From: a virus
Strand: one strand, 5' to 3'
DNA length: 53,124 bases
IMG/VR virus record: IMGVR_UViG_3300043470_000833
Span: 1-53,124 of that record
The position numbers were made by a program, and so were the translations under genes. The notes beneath the pieces are model-generated. The model worked only from the letters and a program-made list of their open reading frames with translations. It ran no database searches and was not told the origin of the DNA. This document shows positions 20,301-28,963 of the stretch, one piece after another. Positions within the stretch are counted from its first letter, which is position 1; the number at the start of each line of letters is the position of its first letter.

Positions 20301-23300
20301 GGAGTTGAAATAGAATCTAAATAATTATTAGCGGCATTTTCCAATATCTTAAACCTACTTGATTCAAATTCCATGTTTTGAAGTTGAGAAGCGATGTTAA
20401 ATACATAATTAGAAATAGAGTCTTCTATTCTTTTTATGATTGGTCGCGCATTAAATTGTTGTTTTTCAAGCTGTTGAGCGGCGCTTTTATATTTATCATT
20501 TGTAGCGTCAAAAAACCTCTTCACTAAAACCCCGCTATTAGCTACAAAAAAATCTCCTTCGACTCCCATTTCATCTATTACATTATCAGATAAATCCGCT
20601 AACTCTTTAGCAATCGTTTCTGATATATTATATTTTTTAGCTATCGCCGCTAAATCAGATTCGGATGTATAACCTTGCATTTCTTTTTGAAACTCTTCCA
20701 TAAATGCAGAAGAATTTTCGGCAGTTAATCCGCCCTTTTTGAGTAAATCAAAAAAACCTTGAAATTGCACGAAAGATGTCTGCAAACTTGCTTCTGTTTC
20801 TTTTATATCACCAGAGCCTTGCTGAATATTATATCCTTTTTTTGCTAATTGATTTGATCGGACTGGTATTGTAAAAGATAATTTATCACCACTTTCTTTA
20901 TAAGAAGTTTTTAAATTATTTATTGATTTTACCATATTTGCAGTACTAGTAAAATCTTCAATAGCTTTACCCATCTTATCTATATCACCACCTGCTTCCA
21001 TAAATTTTCTTCCTAATTCAGGAGACTCTTTTGATAAATTTTGAAAAGTTTCTGATAGTTTAAAAGAAGCTTGATTTAATAAAGATGGATCTGATATAGA
21101 ACTAATTTCTTTTAATTGCTGGATGTAGGAACCACTTGAACTAATAATATTATCAACTTGTGCTTTATAAAATTCTGAAGACTTCTGCAAGTCTTCTAAC
21201 GAATCTTGAGAGTCATAAGCGGCTTTGCCTAAACCAATTAAAGCTCCAATTGCTGCTCCAGCAGCAGTTCCTAACCCTGGAATCATCGATCCAATTTCAG
21301 CACCAGTTGTTGTAGCAGTTAAAACTCCACTAGATGCGCTCGATGCAAATTTTTCAGCAGTACTTAACTGAGATCTATCTCTGCCTCCTTGAATAAGATT
21401 TTCTAACTGACCACCAATTAAAGCTCCACCCACTACACCAGCAATTCCACCTAATTTTGAACTTGCAAATTTATCTGCTTTTGCTCCTTTTGCGCCAAAA
21501 AACTTTTCAGATAAAGATTTAGAAGTAGATGTATTTGCAGTAGTTTGATTAGCGGCGTTTCTTTCTGCATCAGCATGAGCTTTAACTTGTTTTAACAACT
21601 CATTAAAAGATGCTGCCTGTAAATTATAACTTTTTAATATTTTTTGTACTGCTGAGTTTATTTGAACGTTATTGGTTTTTAATAAATCTATACTTTTTAT
21701 ATAATTATTAATAGCAGTATCAATTGAATTTCTACTTGTTACTCTTCCAGATCTCTCTCTAATTGCTGTTCCAGAAGAACTAAAATCAGCAAAGTTAGGA
21801 ATATATCCTTTACTCATCAATCCAGCATTCTTCTGTCCTCTCATTGAATCACTCAACGCATTACTTAAACCACCATGATCAGATATTGCGGAACTGAATG
21901 TTGGCTGACTCTTGTTTCTAATGTGTGGGAAAGGCTTAGTATCGAATACGGCTTTTTCTCCGCTCATGCTTTCTTCTAAGCCCATTACTGCTTGTTTATA
22001 CGCAAAGTTGGGAATAAAACCTTTTGCAGCATTCATTGCCAAGAACTCAGGATCTTTTACATAATTATTTAATAAACTATTTGTTTCTGCGGACAATGCT
22101 TTTACAAGATCAGGGCTATTCTTCAATATTTGAGAATAACTTGTTGCAGCTAATTCAAGAAAGTTTTTACCAAACTCAGATGGCAATTGATTTTCATGGC
22201 CAGTTTCATTGAAAACCATGACACCTTCTTTTATTTTAGCCGCTTGTTCAGGATCAGTTTGAGCAACTCTCTTTAATTTATCATTCATGTGTTTAGCAAC
22301 CGAGCCACCTGATAAATTTTTTTTCGGAAAACCTTTAAAATCAAGACCGATAATTCCATCATCTTGTAAAAGAGCGTCATCAAATGCAGTTTGACTAGAT
22401 TTTGCTCTAGGTTGCAATACACTGCCTCTAACAAATTCACCAAATATATTGGATTTATTTATTAATTGTAATGCTTTTCTACTAAAAGTTTCATATAATG
22501 GACCGAAAATATTAGGATCACCATTTTCATCTGCACCTTTAGCAGTGCTTCTAAAACCAATTTGTCTAAATGTATCTACATCACTAGCTTTAGATATTCC
22601 TAAAGTAGGTTGGATTTTATCAAAAGCAGCATTACCAAATTTCTTAAACCAAGGAATTCTTATTGCACTTGTAGGAGGAGCAAAATTAGGAATAAAACCT
22701 CCAGACTTATAGTCCAAAGCTAATTTTTCAGCAGTTTCTTTTTTATTTGAACCTTTAGCTACATACGTCTTTTCAAGAGGAACTTTAGTGCGATCTAAGA
22801 AAAGATTTGAAGATATTATGTCTTTATCGCTTATGCCACTAAGTCGTCCCGCAATCGATTTATTTTTTGCAATTAAATTTCTTTTATTTGTTTTGTGTAC
22901 AACGTTCTTATCAAGCCCACCTGCTGTTTGAGGTAAAATCACAGACCCGCCTTCTACTGTAGGCTTGACATACCAATTGCCTGATCTAGTACTCTTAATA
23001 GTAGCGTTATTAGACCTTATTATTTTAGAAATATAGCTGTCTAAATTAATAGGCTTTTCTGATAATTTAGCGTCTCCCCAAAAAGTCTTATTATTTAAGC
23101 CTAGTTTTTCCTTTACTTGTGGATCTTTAAACTCAAACGGATTATAATCTAATATATCGTTGTCTTCTAAGTACGCTTGTTTTAAGCCAATAGCAATCGC
23201 TATTGTATTATCAAAAACTTTTCCAGCATCCATCTTTGCTAAATAATTTGAAGCAAAATTAGGCACAAATCCACTATTCATATACGGATCAACACCCGTT

Positions 23301-25150
23301 CTACTTATAGCGTTTTGTCTATGTGCGCGGCCAGCTTTTGATCCAGCAGGAGGATTAATAAAAGGTTGAGCAAAACCGGGGACGTATTTAACATCTTCCG
23401 CAGTATTCATTACTCCACCAACAGGAGATTTCACTACTTTACCGGGAGCATAACCACCAGCTTGTGCGCCAACTGTTTCAGCCATTCTTGTTGCAGCAGG
23501 AATATAACCTCCTGCGCGAGTGACCTGCAAACCACCAGATCCTTTTACTCGCACACCTTGACCGGCTAATTGAGTGGCTAATTGTTTTGCAAGAGTTGAT
23601 TGTATTTGATATTCTGCTGTCTGTTGTCTGGCTAATTGAAGCAGCAACTGAGCTTGTGCAGCTTGATTGCCCATAGAGCCAGCAAGAGCTTGCGATACCG
23701 GCCCTTGTTGCTGCATGATTTGCAAAATAGATTGTTCAATATTTTTTCTATTTTGAGTTTCTGTCGTGATACCAGCGATCTGAGGCAAAGCTTGAGCAAG
23801 ATAAGTGAAAGAGTTTTGTATTAACTTAAAAAGCGTAAAGAAAGCAGCGATAGCGCCGGGACCAGCTATTATATTACGAATACCTTTTAATAAACCATTA
23901 GCGAAAGTAGAACCAACTCCTTCTCCTTCAAGAATTTCGTTCATGCTTTCGACAAGTGATTTCAATTGTTCTGTACCATATCTAGCCAATGGTTCAAATG
24001 TTACTTTACCAATATTATTTGCTAGTTGTTGTGTAGAAGTGGCAGTTTGCTTTAATAAAGCGTCAAGAGTTTGATTTAGTTTGGCGGTAGCGATTTCAGC
24101 TTCATTTGTTGCTGATGCGCCTCTTTGTAAAGCTCCAGCATACACGCCTTGAGATTTATTTAAATCACCAACAATAGCTTTAAGAATGTTAACTTGATAA
24201 ACACCAGCGACTTGTTCAGATAACTGCGCTCTTTGAGCGTCTCCTAAGTTTTTATAAGCACCTGCGAAATTTTGTAGAATAGAGACTGCTGGTAAAGTAT
24301 TTCCTTGTACATCTCTTACAGCTATATTGAAAGCTTCTAATTGGTCAAGAGTATCAGTACGTTGTAAGCGAGTAAAAATTGTTTTTAATGCGTTACCAAT
24401 AACCGCGCCGCCTCTTGCTGTACTTTGTTGAGCGGATGTAACTAATGCGTTTAACTGATCAAAACTAACTCCTGCTTCTTGCGCCGCTTGACCTGTACGA
24501 GACAATGCTTCAGCCAAGTCTCCTGCGCCAACTGCGAAATCCTGTTCGACAGCTACAAGTTTATTTAATATTTGAGTTGTTGTTATTCCAGTTGCAGAAA
24601 AACCGTTTATAGTAGAAGTTAAAGCGTCAACAGAATTTGCAGTGCTAATTCCAGCGACTCTTGCTAAAGTTAATGCGTCTTTTGTTCTTATTAAAACTTC
24701 TTCAGCTTTTAAACCTTGACGAGAGAATTCAAGAGCAGCTTTAGACGCGTCATCAAATGTAGAAGCCGTTTGTTTACCAACGCTAAATAAATCTGTACTA
24801 AATTTTTGTAATTGACCAGTAGTTAATCCGAATACACGATTAATATCAGCAAGATTCTTTTCGACATCAATAGTAACATTAGCTAGTTCTTTAAAACTAC
24901 GAATAACACCACCAAGAACAGCGGTTGAAGCTCCGAAGGCGATAACGCGAGCATTAGAAGCGGCAAGAGCCGCCTCAAAATCCTTAACATCACCAGTCAT
25001 TCTTCCGAGCGGCTGAGAGAAAGCTCGTTGATTAACGCTTAAATTAACCTGATTGTTCTGAGCGAATTTTTGATTGTACGCTTGAACACCAGCTTGAATA
25101 GAAGCTGTTAATGCTGCTTGATTGGCGGCGACATTGATTTGAACGGCCAT
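17375..25150 (-). CDS. Tail tape measure protein
   Basis: At 2591 aa this is the length ruler of the tail. At ~1.5 A per residue, the usual relation, it predicts a tail of several hundred nm. Residues ~40-400 match the TP901-type tape measure core. A hydrophobic stretch lies at ~425-455 and others near ~1235-1310. Residues ~550-1120 carry recurrent G-[FY]-[IV]-P-N-F-A motifs (near 626, 817, 1043 and 1114) separating dissimilar inserts. The C-terminal third is coiled-coil rich, then has 'PAMLENGEYVLNRRAV', a conserved tape-measure C-terminal motif. The insert between 817 and 1043 contains 'FGPLYETF' and 'GIIGLDFKGF', faintly like a PD-(D/E)XK nuclease core; this is speculative. ATG 25150 follows GTGTAAA by 8 nt. 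It is preceded by two chaperone-like genes, the classic order. Confidence 0.93.
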   Translation of the reverse strand: MAVQINVAANQAALTASIQAGVQAYNQKFAQNNQVNLSVNQRAFSQPLGRMTGDVKDFEAALAASNARVIAFGASTAVLGGVIRSFKELANVTIDVEKNLADINRVFGLTTGQLQKFSTDLFSVGKQTASTFDDASKAALEFSRQGLKAEEVLIRTKDALTLARVAGISTANSVDALTSTINGFSATGITTTQILNKLVAVEQDFAVGAGDLAEALSRTGQAAQEAGVSFDQLNALVTSAQQSTARGGAVIGNALKTIFTRLQRTDTLDQLEAFNIAVRDVQGNTLPAVSILQNFAGAYKNLGDAQRAQLSEQVAGVYQVNILKAIVGDLNKSQGVYAGALQRGASATNEAEIATAKLNQTLDALLKQTATSTQQLANNIGKVTFEPLARYGTEQLKSLVESMNEILEGEGVGSTFANGLLKGIRNIIAGPGAIAAFFTLFKLIQNSFTYLAQALPQIAGITTETQNRKNIEQSILQIMQQQGPVSQALAGSMGNQAAQAQLLLQLARQQTAEYQIQSTLAKQLATQLAGQGVRVKGSGGLQVTRAGGYIPAATRMAETVGAQAGGYAPGKVVKSPVGGVMNTAEDVKYVPGFAQPFINPPAGSKAGRAHRQNAISRTGVDPYMNSGFVPNFASNYLAKMDAGKVFDNTIAIAIGLKQAYLEDNDILDYNPFEFKDPQVKEKLGLNNKTFWGDAKLSEKPINLDSYISKIIRSNNATIKSTRSGNWYVKPTVEGGSVILPQTAGGLDKNVVHKTNKRNLIAKNKSIAGRLSGISDKDIISSNLFLDRTKVPLEKTYVAKGSNKKETAEKLALDYKSGGFIPNFAPPTSAIRIPWFKKFGNAAFDKIQPTLGISKASDVDTFRQIGFRSTAKGADENGDPNIFGPLYETFSRKALQLINKSNIFGEFVRGSVLQPRAKSSQTAFDDALLQDDGIIGLDFKGFPKKNLSGGSVAKHMNDKLKRVAQTDPEQAAKIKEGVMVFNETGHENQLPSEFGKNFLELAATSYSQILKNSPDLVKALSAETNSLLNNYVKDPEFLAMNAAKGFIPNFAYKQAVMGLEESMSGEKAVFDTKPFPHIRNKSQPTFSSAISDHGGLSNALSDSMRGQKNAGLMSKGYIPNFADFSSSGTAIRERSGRVTSRNSIDTAINNYIKSIDLLKTNNVQINSAVQKILKSYNLQAASFNELLKQVKAHADAERNAANQTTANTSTSKSLSEKFFGAKGAKADKFASSKLGGIAGVVGGALIGGQLENLIQGGRDRSQLSTAEKFASSASSGVLTATTTGAEIGSMIPGLGTAAGAAIGALIGLGKAAYDSQDSLEDLQKSSEFYKAQVDNIISSSGSYIQQLKEISSISDPSLLNQASFKLSETFQNLSKESPELGRKFMEAGGDIDKMGKAIEDFTSTANMVKSINNLKTSYKESGDKLSFTIPVRSNQLAKKGYNIQQGSGDIKETEASLQTSFVQFQGFFDLLKKGGLTAENSSAFMEEFQKEMQGYTSESDLAAIAKKYNISETIAKELADLSDNVIDEMGVEGDFFVANSGVLVKRFFDATNDKYKSAAQQLEKQQFNARPIIKRIEDSISNYVFNIASQLQNMEFESSRFKILENAANNYLDSISTPLEKASREISSRNRETQTKTEASRMKFTSDFEQNIGSKLPKTLGGSDAGTLGKLEKLIESFKTSSPEQQLSQINELIKNTNSVEATSAAGYKNVDPNEVKSLNAELKKERDSLMLLIQTKKENLSLSALENDVAKRKAESTERLLILQNKLIESDTKRAISIAGQKANIDIRENDLQNTRKTPGFGFGVSEGRINRETIMQNRGLMMERQSLTRADTLGNVKSQLKSTLFPILTPIKTAFQEIEKVSISEQPNLYKNLGVDKVNISDMTDLFNLDDMLDKINDPASLESFRKNLEYIFSNIDQTSVLYKPLQEQMGIISQTLIGLDKESKIFESNSQADIKIADVNDRINNAYIYRLNTLLQIEKAQRGILNTIEIEEQRLEAAKSRPANFFGLGVTGKAEKQIGFDEQNLALRQRRQNAQATQNVQQQLSQFETYRSKIKAESINPLLQEGSYGPLNKEQTDRAEKARTAIANLDTSKVTNVDQAKAFVSELSNIRNQYGLQGEAAKTLADTEKEINSILNSNVDELDKMRSIQDILNSKVRQEAKDRQSIRMGFKEGFDQIQEDADTGLNRLAKDTPMLFRDGMVNAIKAAVKETDNLGDALLGVAANFLDTISNRLMEVGVSKLISGSGIESLFTAQKGGVVRAQSGMYVSGTGSGDKYPAMLENGEYVLNRRAVMAMGGPAALDTLNFSAAPRFASGGAFNAELSDIKSMEDGMTTFGLENSSLYKELRDAEIQKAEQARQKKRARQAQTAQMVGSIVASIATIGIGAGISNKMGNIQAGKAQTLSAKLNATGGAGMTNSELGSLAKFQKSGLLGNNFEYKGPTNIQSGFNSFLSGPSFGPNRALVTKPMGRQTGGSIGSRLSDTIPGYMEGGLYNSPMVKQYDVGMQGGGTSAVANNSNTVNNSNASNSFNFNTSVNRDGAIQMGADSSTYKQQDVELSNNLNTKIYGAVLDVIREQQRFGGSLAGTRKA

Positions 25151-25158
25151 ATGCTTTA

Positions 25159-25165
25159 TTTACAC
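25159..25165 (-). promoter_or_regulatory. GTGTAAA start-proximal motif
   Basis: GTGTAAA in the 28-bp gap upstream of the tape measure ATG, with an 8-nt spacer (TAAAGCAT). This copy is fully intergenic. Confidence 0.4.
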
Positions 25166-25178
25166 GTTAAAATTACTA

Positions 25179-26174
25179 TTAACCGAATATTTTCATCATA
25201 TCGTCCATACTCAATGAGCCGCCTTTCTTTTTGGCTTCGTCTGCTAAAGATAAAGTCTTTTGACCTTTAGCCTTTAATCCTATATATTCAAGATCTTCTG
25301 ATGTTGCGCCAACTATTGAAGTCGCTTGGTTTTCTTTATTATTTCTGTTTTCAATTGTCTTTTTAGCGTTTTCATTAGCATTGACATAATCGATAATTTT
25401 ATCAGGATCATCTTTAATATCTTGAGGCATTTTATCATTTTGCTGAAAAACATTCTTAAAAAATCGAGCATAAATAAGTAATTTTACTTGATTATAAGTA
25501 AGCTCGCACACACATTTACCAAAGAATTCAGTAGGATTTTCGGCAAAAGGCATATACAAATTGAAAAAATCTTGTAAAATTAGATGTTGAATTGTGTTGT
25601 CATTTATGTTTTTGTATACCTCTGAGTATTGTTTTATAATACAAGTAAGAGTTTCAGAATCGATATTATCAAACTCATCTTCTTCGAAAGCTTCTTGACT
25701 TAACTTTTTATCTTTATACAAACATTTCAATATATAATAATCATTAACTCTTTCTTCGGCATAACTTTCGGCGGTTCTTTGAAAGAATGCTGCTCTTGTA
25801 TTTTTTAAATCGTTTAAACGTTTTTGCGCCGATTCAATATCATTATTAACTCTTGTTATTTCTGATTTTAGATATAACGCTTTCTTTTGTTTATTGAAGT
25901 TTTCTATTAAATTTTGTTCTTGTGTTATTAAAGATTCTTGTTTATTTGACCATTGTTTTTCGTCAACCAACCGTTCTAAAGTTTCATTATTCGTAGGAAC
26001 GCCGCGTTTTTTAGCTTGATCAAAATAGACATCATAAATTTGATCAATATCGACTTGATCTTCCAAAGACAAATGCTTTAAATAAAAAAGATTCTCTAAA
26101 ACTTTAATCTCAGAGAATCCATTTTTTATATCCCTAAAAGCTTTTTTGTATTTACTCTGTTGGGACTGTTCCAT
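25179..26174 (-). CDS. Putative tail assembly chaperone (second of pair)
   Basis: This 331-aa, charged, helix-rich protein has a probable coiled coil at about residues 80-120 ('EITRVNNDIESAQKRLNDLK'). I do not recognise a named family. It lies directly before the tape measure gene and overlaps the preceding gene by 23 bp in another frame, the position and arrangement of the lambda G/GT chaperones. Unlike those, it has its own ATG with a good ribosome site (GGAG, 6-nt spacer), so it is probably translated independently and not by frameshift. The C-terminus ends in 'LSMDDMMKIFG', a short hydrophobic tail that could be a partner-binding peptide. Confidence 0.5.
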   Translation of the reverse strand: MEQSQQSKYKKAFRDIKNGFSEIKVLENLFYLKHLSLEDQVDIDQIYDVYFDQAKKRGVPTNNETLERLVDEKQWSNKQESLITQEQNLIENFNKQKKALYLKSEITRVNNDIESAQKRLNDLKNTRAAFFQRTAESYAEERVNDYYILKCLYKDKKLSQEAFEEDEFDNIDSETLTCIIKQYSEVYKNINDNTIQHLILQDFFNLYMPFAENPTEFFGKCVCELTYNQVKLLIYARFFKNVFQQNDKMPQDIKDDPDKIIDYVNANENAKKTIENRNNKENQATSIVGATSEDLEYIGLKAKGQKTLSLADEAKKKGGSLSMDDMMKIFG

Positions 26175-26931
26175 CTATTTCTCCAATGATTCTATCGAAT
26201 TCTTCTTTTTCTGTATTGCTGGTAAAGAACCAGTAACTAATAACACTAGCTAGTTTACTATAGCATTTTTCATAAATTTCATTCTTATTCTCTTCGTAAT
26301 CAAACATGACAGATTCTTTAATTTCAAATGTCTTGCCGGGAAATAGCCATTCATATTCAGGACTCTTTTTACTATTATCCTTGAATTGAGTTAGACTTAG
26401 TACATACCAAAGAATAGCTCTATTTTGAGCTTTAATGTCGGCAGTATGATTAAACAAAGTCATATAACTCGTTTCTTTTTCAATAAGAGTCTTACGACGT
26501 TGAAGAATTTCAGAAGTTACTTTTTCAATCTTTAGCTTGTAATCTTCATCGCGTTCCGATTCTGGTTTTAGATTAAGAATAGTTAGTCTACTTTGTAGAT
26601 CTCCAATTTCTCCAGCGGCAGAAACCATTATCTTCGCGTCATTGTCGCTGATCAAACCACCAGTATCACTATACTTATTTAGCAACATCGCCTTTGTTAA
26701 AATTCCATTTCGGATGCATCGGCTCATTTCAATACTGAATTCCATGTCAGCTTCTTGCATTTGTTTTCTATTTGGCTGAAGAATGTGAATTTCTATTGGA
26801 ATTTGTTTCTTAACTTTTTCCTTATAAGTGCGAACGACCTGTTCGCCTTGTTCGTTTGTAACCGTTTCAGTCTTATCCTCTTCGACTTCGGCTGTTTTAA
26901 AAATGTTGAAACTATACAGTGACTTTGACAT
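26152..26931 (-). CDS. Putative tail assembly chaperone (first of pair)
   Basis: This 259-aa protein is of no recognised family. It is acidic and helix-rich, with a heptad-like stretch around residues 108-150 ('GEIGDLQSRLTILNLKPESE' and the following region). It is the first gene of the long leftward tail operon and lies across a 55-bp intergenic region from the rightward head-tail joining gene. Its place, two genes before the tape measure, and its overlap with a second helix-rich gene suggest a chaperone that coats the tape measure before tube polymerisation. No signal peptide or membrane segment is seen. Confidence 0.5.
   Translation of the reverse strand: MSKSLYSFNIFKTAEVEEDKTETVTNEQGEQVVRTYKEKVKKQIPIEIHILQPNRKQMQEADMEFSIEMSRCIRNGILTKAMLLNKYSDTGGLISDNDAKIMVSAAGEIGDLQSRLTILNLKPESERDEDYKLKIEKVTSEILQRRKTLIEKETSYMTLFNHTADIKAQNRAILWYVLSLTQFKDNSKKSPEYEWLFPGKTFEIKESVMFDYEENKNEIYEKCYSKLASVISYWFFTSNTEKEEFDRIIGEIDGTVPTE
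26181..26184 (-). promoter_or_regulatory. Ribosome binding site GGAG of the second chaperone-like gene
   Basis: GGAG, six nucleotides before ATG 26174, inside the end of the upstream coding region. It is one of the few clear Shine-Dalgarno sequences in the window and supports independent initiation of the overlapping gene. Confidence 0.55.
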
Positions 26932-26935
26932 AATT

Positions 26936-26943
26936 TATTTATA
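26936..26943 (-). promoter_or_regulatory. TATAAATA box, T4-late-like
   Basis: TATAAATA lies 4 nt before ATG 26931 in the divergent 55-bp region. It matches the T4/cyanophage late promoter core, but transcription from it would give an almost leaderless mRNA, and the region is so AT-rich that chance is possible. Confidence 0.25.
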
Positions 26944-26972
26944 TTAATATATATTCTATAGTTTTTCAACCA

Positions 26973-26979
26973 GTGTAAA
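26973..26979 (+). promoter_or_regulatory. GTGTAAA start-proximal motif
   Basis: GTGTAAA with a 7-nt spacer (GGTATAT) before ATG 26987. Fully intergenic. AAAGG in the same stretch could also act as a weak ribosome site. Confidence 0.4.
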
Positions 26980-26986
26980 GGTATAT

Positions 26987-27442
26987 ATGGCTACGAATCT
27001 TATATCTGCTTCAGAAAGAATCGCGCTTAATGCGGTTATTGATGATGTTCATGAGACTTTTGCTCGCGAAATCACTGTTTTTAAAGAAGCCTCACAGATT
27101 GTAATTATTACCGACCCTAACTTTAATCCATTATATAATACCGCTGGTCAAACCACTTCATATGTAAATACACCAGTTTATAAGACATTTAAAGTAAGAA
27201 TATTTTATAACGACGACGTTAGTAAAAAATACTGGAACGAATCAGGACTAGCTTCTCAAATTAAATTAGAAGTCGTTGTTGGATCTGTAAGAATAAAGAT
27301 GCGAGCAGAAGATTATGATTATATTAAAGATGCCCGCCGTTTTGATCTTGATGGAAAACGATTTGTATTGAATTCTTCATTTAGACCTCATGGTTTATTT
27401 GACAATCAATATTATACTCTTTATCTCAAACCTGACGCATAA
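26987..27442 (+). CDS. Head-tail joining / head closure protein
   Basis: This 151-aa protein has a beta-barrel-like pattern with 'AEDYDYIKDARRFDLDGKRF' and then 'RPHGLFDNQYYTLYLK', resembling phage head-tail joining proteins (stopper/head-closure type), which have a similar barrel and a C-terminal strand. It is first in a four-gene rightward operon, followed by an HK97 gp10-like gene and, two genes on, the probable major tail protein. This is the usual connector-to-tail order. No catalytic motifs are seen. Its exact role, stopper or adaptor, is inferred from context. Confidence 0.6.
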   Translation: MATNLISASERIALNAVIDDVHETFAREITVFKEASQIVIITDPNFNPLYNTAGQTTSYVNTPVYKTFKVRIFYNDDVSKKYWNESGLASQIKLEVVVGSVRIKMRAEDYDYIKDARRFDLDGKRFVLNSSFRPHGLFDNQYYTLYLKPDA

Positions 27443-27445
27443 AAT

Positions 27446-28036
27446 ATGGACCCAGATTACAGAAAAATAATGCAAGATTTGCAAGCCGACAAAGAGTATC
27501 AAAAAGAAGTTCATAGAATAGTTGAAAAAGAATTCAATAAAATAAAAAACCAATATTTACAAGAATTTCTTAATCATCCTATCACTCAAGAAATAAAAGG
27601 AGGCATAGACGCAACAAACACATCAGGAACTCTTGCCGGTATAACTAATTTATATTCTTTTATTGGGTTTGATGAAGGATCTGACCCCATAAAACCTATT
27701 GAAGATTTATTAGAGAAGTCTAATTATAGAATTGTTTTTAATAATAAAGCTTTAGATAGTACAATTATTTTTGATATACCTACCGCTGTGCAAATATTTG
27801 AAATAACGCCTATGCCTTGGGCAGTTGGCAGAAGTTGGGCGAGAGGAATAGAAACCGGAATATCGGGTCTTGGATATTATTTAAAAAAAATAAAAAACAG
27901 TCGATCTGGATTCGGTATTCAATCATCAACCAATCAAGTTAGACCGGGAACTGTTTTTAAAAATACAAAATACATATCTGATTTAATAAACAAATTCTCT
28001 AAAGATTTAAAAAGTTTAAATAAAATTACAGCATGA
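27446..28036 (+). CDS. HK97 gp10-like head-tail connector / tail completion protein
   Basis: This 196-aa protein begins with a charged helix (residues 1-45) and has 'PWAVGRSWARGIETGISGLG' near residues 125-145, resembling the C-terminal signature of HK97 gp10-like proteins, which join the head to the tail. It starts 3 nt after the previous stop and overlaps the next gene by ATGA. The N-terminal helix is longer than in HK97 gp10 (about 110-140 aa in total), so this is an extended version. Confidence 0.55.
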   Translation: MDPDYRKIMQDLQADKEYQKEVHRIVEKEFNKIKNQYLQEFLNHPITQEIKGGIDATNTSGTLAGITNLYSFIGFDEGSDPIKPIEDLLEKSNYRIVFNNKALDSTIIFDIPTAVQIFEITPMPWAVGRSWARGIETGISGLGYYLKKIKNSRSGFGIQSSTNQVRPGTVFKNTKYISDLINKFSKDLKSLNKITA

Positions 28037-28893
28037 AACCGACATTTACTCATAATGTTATTAACAGTTTTTTTCTTTGGTTCGATAATTTCTTAATGAC
28101 CAAAGGTGACGCTTATAAAACTTATACAACAAAACTATATAATTATCAAGATCCTCGACTTGGTGGAGATAAAGTTGTTTACGGATCTCCATATAAACAA
28201 TGGGTATACGATAAAAATATAACTGGCGCAACAATACCATCTGGTTTCACAATTAATAATCAATTTGTATCTACTGGTACAAGCGGTATGAGAATTGATT
28301 TTGATAATGGCAGAATTATTTTTAATAGCGGAGTTTCAACGGGCCTGAACATAACCGGAACTTATTCAGTCAAAGAAGTAAACAGTTATATAACAGATCA
28401 GCCAGAAGATAATTTAATAATTGAAAACAAATTCGTAACAAATAGCAGATTCACAGTATCTGAAAATTATATTACTCCATATAATCCTGTTACTCCTTGT
28501 ATATTCGCTTCTATTGAAACATCTCATAACACTGCATTTGCTTTTGGCGGTGAAGACGAAACAAAATGCATTATTAAAGTCGTAGCGTTTTGTGAAAACT
28601 TATATCAGCTAGACGGAGTTCTTAGCGTATTTGGCGATTCATATAATGAAATATTTAGTATCATACCAATGACAGGTCATCCATTAGGAGAATTCAATGA
28701 AATGAAAACTGGCGCATATCCTACAGGATATGATTATAAAAATTTAAACAACGCATACAATTCTCAAACGCTTTTTATATCCCATGTTGAAACTTCAAAG
28801 ATTCGCGATAGCGTTATTAAAGAATTAAATCCGATTCTTCATATTGGATTTTTAGACTTTGAAATCAAAACTTATCGATACCCTCGATTATAA
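28033..28893 (+). CDS. Putative tail terminator / completion protein
   Basis: This 286-aa protein is not a recognised family. The first ~40 residues are helical ('HNVINSFFLWFDNFLMTKGD') and the rest is beta-rich with frequent aromatic residues. It lies between an HK97 gp10-like gene and the probable major tail protein gene, where siphophages encode the tail terminator. Its start overlaps the preceding stop (ATGA). At 286 aa it is larger than lambda gpU (131 aa), so the assignment rests on position only. Confidence 0.4.
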   Translation: MKPTFTHNVINSFFLWFDNFLMTKGDAYKTYTTKLYNYQDPRLGGDKVVYGSPYKQWVYDKNITGATIPSGFTINNQFVSTGTSGMRIDFDNGRIIFNSGVSTGLNITGTYSVKEVNSYITDQPEDNLIIENKFVTNSRFTVSENYITPYNPVTPCIFASIETSHNTAFAFGGEDETKCIIKVVAFCENLYQLDGVLSVFGDSYNEIFSIIPMTGHPLGEFNEMKTGAYPTGYDYKNLNNAYNSQTLFISHVETSKIRDSVIKELNPILHIGFLDFEIKTYRYPRL

Positions 28894-28963
28894 TTTCACA
28901 AAAACAACCAATCACTGTAAAAAATATTAACAATTTAACAACAATTAAACAAATAAAAAACAT
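28894..28963 (+). promoter_or_regulatory. A-rich leader of the probable major tail protein gene
   Basis: A 70-bp intergenic leader, one of the longest gaps in the window, rich in A and nearly free of G. It contains CACTGTAAA about 45 nt upstream of ATG 28964, close to the GTGTAAA motif but with C for the first G. No clear Shine-Dalgarno is visible. The length and unstructured composition suit a highly translated gene. Confidence 0.35.

Noticed and set aside
26141-26147. AAAAAAG slippery heptamer near the chaperone gene overlap, suggesting a G/GT-type frameshift
   Set aside because: It lies beyond the stop codon of the first gene (26152-26154), and joining the two frames would need +1, not -1. 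The second gene has its own ATG and GGAG site.
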